Below, piece by piece: positions 61,176 to 64,000 of a DNA stretch of 64,000 nucleotides. This stretch comes from Sorangium cellulosum So0157-2 (GTDB lineage: Bacteria > Myxococcota_A > Polyangia > Polyangiales > Polyangiaceae): assembly GCF_000418325.1 (NCBI RefSeq), contig NC_021658.1, positions 4,451,501 through 4,515,500 on the forward strand. Reading direction: 5' to 3'. The notes beneath the pieces were generated by a model. It was not told where the DNA came from and searched no databases. It saw nothing but the letters and a program-made list of their open reading frames with translations. The position numbers and the translations under genes were made by a program. Position 1 is the first letter of the stretch. The number at the start of each line of letters is the position of its first letter.

Positions 61176-62558
61176 ATGGGAACGAGGGAATCCAAGATCG
61201 GAAGCTCGCCGCCGCCGGGGCTCGCGGCCTCGATGGCGCGCAATCTGGCCCGGATGGTCGGTCTGACGTTGCTCTCGACGCTGGGCTGCTCGAGCGGCAT
61301 GGATGACGGCTCGTCGGCCGGCGCTGGTGGGAGCGGGGGCCAGGGCGGGAGCGGAGGCGAGGACGGAAGCGGCGGCCAGGGGGGCAGCGCCGGGGAGAAG
61401 ACCGTGCTCCGGGTTCCCCTGTACCCCTATATCCCCGACGCGGCGGGAGACAAGCTCGCGGCGATGGCGCTCCGCATCGAGGCCGAGTTCGAGGAGGCGC
61501 ACGCCGGGATCGATCTCGTGGTGAATCCGCCCTGCTTCGCGGCGGATGTCTACGATCCCGCGGCGCTGGCCATGGGCCTCGCCGGGGAGGACGCCGACTG
61601 TTCGGTCGACGTCATCGAGACGGACATGATCCTGCTCGGCGAGCTCGTGGCCACGGGCGCGATCCGTCCCTGGTCGGAGCTTCCTCCCGCGGACTGGCAC
61701 CCGGCGGGCATCGAGGCGTCGACCTACGACGGCGAGATCTACGGCGTCCCGCACTGGCTCTGTGGCCATTTCACCTTCTCCAGGGACGCGTCCGTGGAGA
61801 GCGCTGGCACTGCGGCCGAGCTGGCGTCGGCGCTCGTCGACCTCCAGACGGATGCGCCGGACATGGCCGGCAACTTGCTCGGAAGCTGGAACCTGCCCTC
61901 GCTGTACCTGGACGCGTGGGCGGACACGAACGGGCCAGAGGGGGTCGCGTCGGCGATCTCCACCACGATGTACGACGCGGCGACCCTCGATGCGCTCGGC
62001 ATCTTCGCGAGGACGTGCGAGAGCGAGGGGAGCAACCCGTGCCTCGACGGCACCTACGATCGGGAGGAGAACGTCGATCTCCCGGCGCAGCGATTCGCGG
62101 CAGGGGAGGTCGACGCGACCTTCGGTTATTCCGAGCGGCTCCACACCATCTTGAAGAACCTTCCTCCTGGCGGTGATCCGGCCGAGATCAAGCTCGCCTC
62201 GGCGCCCCTCGGGGACGGCAACCGCCCGCTGCTCTTCACGGACAGCTTCGTCGTGAGCGCGAGGTGCACAGACGCCTGCGCCGATGCCGCCGCCGCGTTC
62301 GTCGCCTACATGAGCTCGGCCAGCACCTTCGCGTGGATCCTCGCGAGCGAGGACGCGCCGCAGGAGGCCCGTGTTCCACGCTACCTCATGGCAGCGACGT
62401 TCGATGCGTACTCGGCGCCCACGATCGGCGCGGATCCGTTCTACCAGGCCATCAACGCGCTGACGGAGGAAGGAAAGAGCTTCCCGAACGGCGGGCTCCT
62501 CGACGTCAGGAGCGAGATGCGAGATGACCTCCTCGCGACCTTGACCTCCGCTCCCTGA
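61176..62558 (+). CDS. Thiaminase I (thiamine pyridinylase), lipoprotein
   Basis: 460 residues from ATG 61176 (GAGG upstream; ATG 61233 is a later alternative that starts directly at the signal segment). Lipobox TLLSTLGC followed by a Gly/Ser linker, then a periplasmic-binding-protein fold (~75-460): VPLYPYIPD, VIETDMILLGELVATGAIRP, GEIYGVPHWLCGHFTFSRD and DATFGYSERLHTILKN. Comparison by eye with thiaminase I of Paenibacillus thiaminolyticus places the nucleophile Cys at Cys196 (HWLCG for QILCT) and the catalytic Glu at Glu320 (GYSE), 124 residues apart versus 128 in that enzyme. It cleaves thiamine by swapping the thiazole for a base. A thiamine-binding protein without activity is less likely given both residues. 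Outside-facing location suggests degradation of thiamine in the surroundings. Confidence 0.82.
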   Translation: MGTRESKIGSSPPPGLAASMARNLARMVGLTLLSTLGCSSGMDDGSSAGAGGSGGQGGSGGEDGSGGQGGSAGEKTVLRVPLYPYIPDAAGDKLAAMALRIEAEFEEAHAGIDLVVNPPCFAADVYDPAALAMGLAGEDADCSVDVIETDMILLGELVATGAIRPWSELPPADWHPAGIEASTYDGEIYGVPHWLCGHFTFSRDASVESAGTAAELASALVDLQTDAPDMAGNLLGSWNLPSLYLDAWADTNGPEGVASAISTTMYDAATLDALGIFARTCESEGSNPCLDGTYDREENVDLPAQRFAAGEVDATFGYSERLHTILKNLPPGGDPAEIKLASAPLGDGNRPLLFTDSFVVSARCTDACADAAAAFVAYMSSASTFAWILASEDAPQEARVPRYLMAATFDAYSAPTIGADPFYQAINALTEEGKSFPNGGLLDVRSEMRDDLLATLTSAP

Positions 62559-62684
62559 TCCCGGCCGACCCAGCGGATCGAGGGGCCAGTCGAGATGCGC
62601 GTCCCTGCCGATCAAGACACCTGTGGGCGCGACGCCGGACGGTCACTTGACGCCGGGGGCGCAAGGGGATGATCCTCCGTCGCC

Positions 62685-63224
62685 ATGGCGGGCGCGAAGC
62701 GGGCGGACGCATTCCTGGCGATGGCGCTGAGCGGGCTGGCGGCTGCGGCGGCCGTCGGGTGTACCGCGTTGGCGGGGCTGGACGACGCCTACCATCTGGT
62801 GGGCGGGAGCGGCGGCGGCGGGGCCGCCGGCGGCGCGGGCGGCGCGGGCGGCAGCGGGACGGGAGGCCAGGCCGGCGGCAGCACGGGCGGCAGCGGGACC
62901 GGAGGCGAGGCCGGCGGCGGCGCGGGCGGCGACGTCGGCGGCTGGGGCGGCGGCGGCGCCGGGTGCGCGACCTGCGCGCTGCCCCCGTACGACGCCGCGG
63001 ATCCGGCGGAGCTGTGCGAGTGGTCGGCCGCGATCTACGGGGCGCTCATGGAGTGTCTCTGCGCCGAATGCGGCGCGGTGGAGGGCTCGCCCTGCTATGG
63101 CGGGTGCGGCGCCGGCGAGGGGCGGAGCGCGGAGTGCAACGACTGCCTCGCCTCTGCGGCCGCCGAGATCGAGGGCGCGTGCGCGCCGGAGGTCGCCGAG
63201 TGCGAGTTCGACACGGGCGAGTGA
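62685..63224 (+). CDS. Small Cys-rich lipoprotein with Gly-rich linker
   Basis: 179 residues. Signal and lipobox AAAAVGC, then TALAGLDDAYHL and a Gly/Ala/Thr linker (~40-95) of GGAGGAGG type repeats. The C-terminal ~80 residues hold about 11 Cys, in CATCALPPYD, LCEWSAAIYGALMECLCAECG, CYGGCG and CNDCL, probably a disulfide-knotted surface module. I do not recognise the family; such lipoproteins are abundant in Sorangium. Starts ATG 62685, 126 bp downstream of the thiaminase gene in the same direction and possibly co-transcribed. Confidence 0.7.
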   Translation: MAGAKRADAFLAMALSGLAAAAAVGCTALAGLDDAYHLVGGSGGGGAAGGAGGAGGSGTGGQAGGSTGGSGTGGEAGGGAGGDVGGWGGGGAGCATCALPPYDAADPAELCEWSAAIYGALMECLCAECGAVEGSPCYGGCGAGEGRSAECNDCLASAAAEIEGACAPEVAECEFDTGE

Positions 63225-63371
63225 TCTCGGAGCGCCGTTGTAGAGCCCCTGACTGGCCGTGAGCGGCGCGGAGATCGATTGGCAAACGCACGCCGATCTC
63301 GGCAGGGCTGCGGGCGCGCTCGGCCTCGTCGGCCGCTCTGCGCGGAATGCATCTTGAACCGCCTTGATCCA

Positions 63372-64000
63372 TGGGCGACGAGGCTGCGCATCCTGGTGAC
63401 GCAGCGGGGGCCGCGGCGCTCCCGCTGACCGAGGCGACGAGCGGAGCGGGCGCAGGCGCGCGCTCGGTCCAGGCATGGCTCGAGGAGCTCCTGTCCCGCG
63501 CGGTGCGCCGCTACAACCGGCGGCCTCGCCCCGCGAGCATCGCGGCGTCGACCGGCGTGACCGAGCGGACGCAGGCGCGCGCGGTCATCCGGCGCGCCTG
63601 CGTCCGCTCGGCGCTCGCGGGCGGCGCGACCGGGGCGCTCTCGACCGGCGCGGCCGCCGCCACGGCCGAGACGAACGGGCTCGGCGGGCTCGTCGCGATC
63701 CCCGCCGCGGCGCTCGCGCTCGGCGGCGAGACGGTGCTCCGGCTGCTCCTGCACGTGCAGATGCTCTGCGAGCTCGCGGATCTCTTCGGGCTCCGGTTCG
63801 ATCCGGACGAGCCGGCCGACGTGTGGGCGCTGCTCGCCCTCACGTTCGGCGTCGCGGAGCACCCGCAGGACACGGACGATCCCGCGGGCGTGCTCGTGCG
63901 CTCGGCGCGCGAGCGCGGCTCGGACGTGGCCAGGCAGCTCGCGGCGCGGCTCGCCGGCGAGAGCGTGGCGCGCAACCTGGTGCCCGTGCTCTCGGTCGCC
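63372..64000 (+). CDS. EcsC-like protein (3' end outside window)
   Basis: The frame from ATG 63372 is open to the last base, giving the first 209 residues. After a low-complexity start it reads WLEELLSRAVRRYNRRPRPASIAAS and then the EcsC-family pattern ACVRSALAGGATGALSTGAAAATAE, GLVAIPAAALALGGETVLRL and ELADLFGLRFD, a membrane-touching helical fold. Family members are membrane-associated proteins of unknown function, some linked to ABC exporters. The rest is missing, so completeness cannot be judged. Confidence 0.7.

Noticed and set aside
59016..62615. Minus-strand open frame of 1199 codons covering the thiaminase gene and the 59066-60847 gene
   Set aside because: Arg-rich and without a domain. 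A different minus frame encodes the membrane protein and the plus strand the thiaminase.

Overview
The DNA is very GC-rich. It carries many short lipoproteins with Gly/Ser-rich linkers, a MYXO-CTERM sorting tail, Kazal and beta-helix surface proteins, serine/threonine-kinase signalling fused to sigma-54 activators, and hybrid histidine kinases. This points to a large-genome myxobacterium of the Polyangiales (Sorangium/Polyangium type). That is an inference from gene style; there is no rRNA or other species marker here.

Layout. 1-4.7 kb is the end of a chemosensory operon (receptor C-terminus, HEAT-repeat protein, CheR, CheB) facing a DACNV/diadenylate-cyclase-like protein (4.7-5.9 kb). 6-9 kb holds bacterial Ku, an isochorismatase-like hydrolase and two envelope or stress proteins (glycine zipper, BON lipoprotein). 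9.2-14.6 kb is a kinase-AAA-TPR-GAF-sigma54 activator. It is split into two frames by a perfect 16-bp tandem duplication and carries a 51-bp minisatellite. Beside it are TGAGACA repeats and a GG-N10-GC sigma-54 promoter in front of a lipoprotein gene. 15.5-25.3 kb has a four-Kazal lipoprotein, an MFS pump, a copper monooxygenase divergent from a TetR regulator with a shared palindrome, a methyltransferase, an AlkZ-like protein, an alpha/beta hydrolase and a shortened TPR lipoprotein. 25.6-29.7 kb has two sensor kinases around a 127-nt near-perfect palindrome. 30-40.3 kb has a secreted propeller, two divergent TetR/target pairs with visible operators, a TonB-like protein, a UvrA2-type ABC protein and a MetE-like protein.

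40.7-49.3 kb starts with a beta-helix lipoprotein and a scar: an IS91-type transposase tail joined to the C-terminus of a WYL regulator, next to an NmrA-type reductase. It then holds the most unusual set: a small lipoprotein with an internal duplication, a heme-oxygenase-like (HDO) iron enzyme, a UbiA-family membrane protein and a fusion of an FAD oxidoreductase with a terpene-cyclase/prenyltransferase-type barrel. A Fur-like sequence lies between the HDO and UbiA genes. I propose this as an uncharacterised isoprenoid-type pathway.

49.5-55.7 kb is a beta-helix lipoprotein followed by gene remnants (two AraC, Tn5-like and IS91-like transposases, a reductase tail) around an intact exported tyrosinase. 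55.7-64 kb is mainly secreted hydrolysis and binding: a Gly-rich binding lipoprotein with a likely frameshift, a GH43-CBM glycosidase with a MYXO-CTERM anchor and LacI-type operators upstream, a membrane protein, a lipoprotein thiaminase I, a Cys-rich lipoprotein and the start of an EcsC-like gene cut by the window edge. I saw no tRNA, rRNA or CRISPR.
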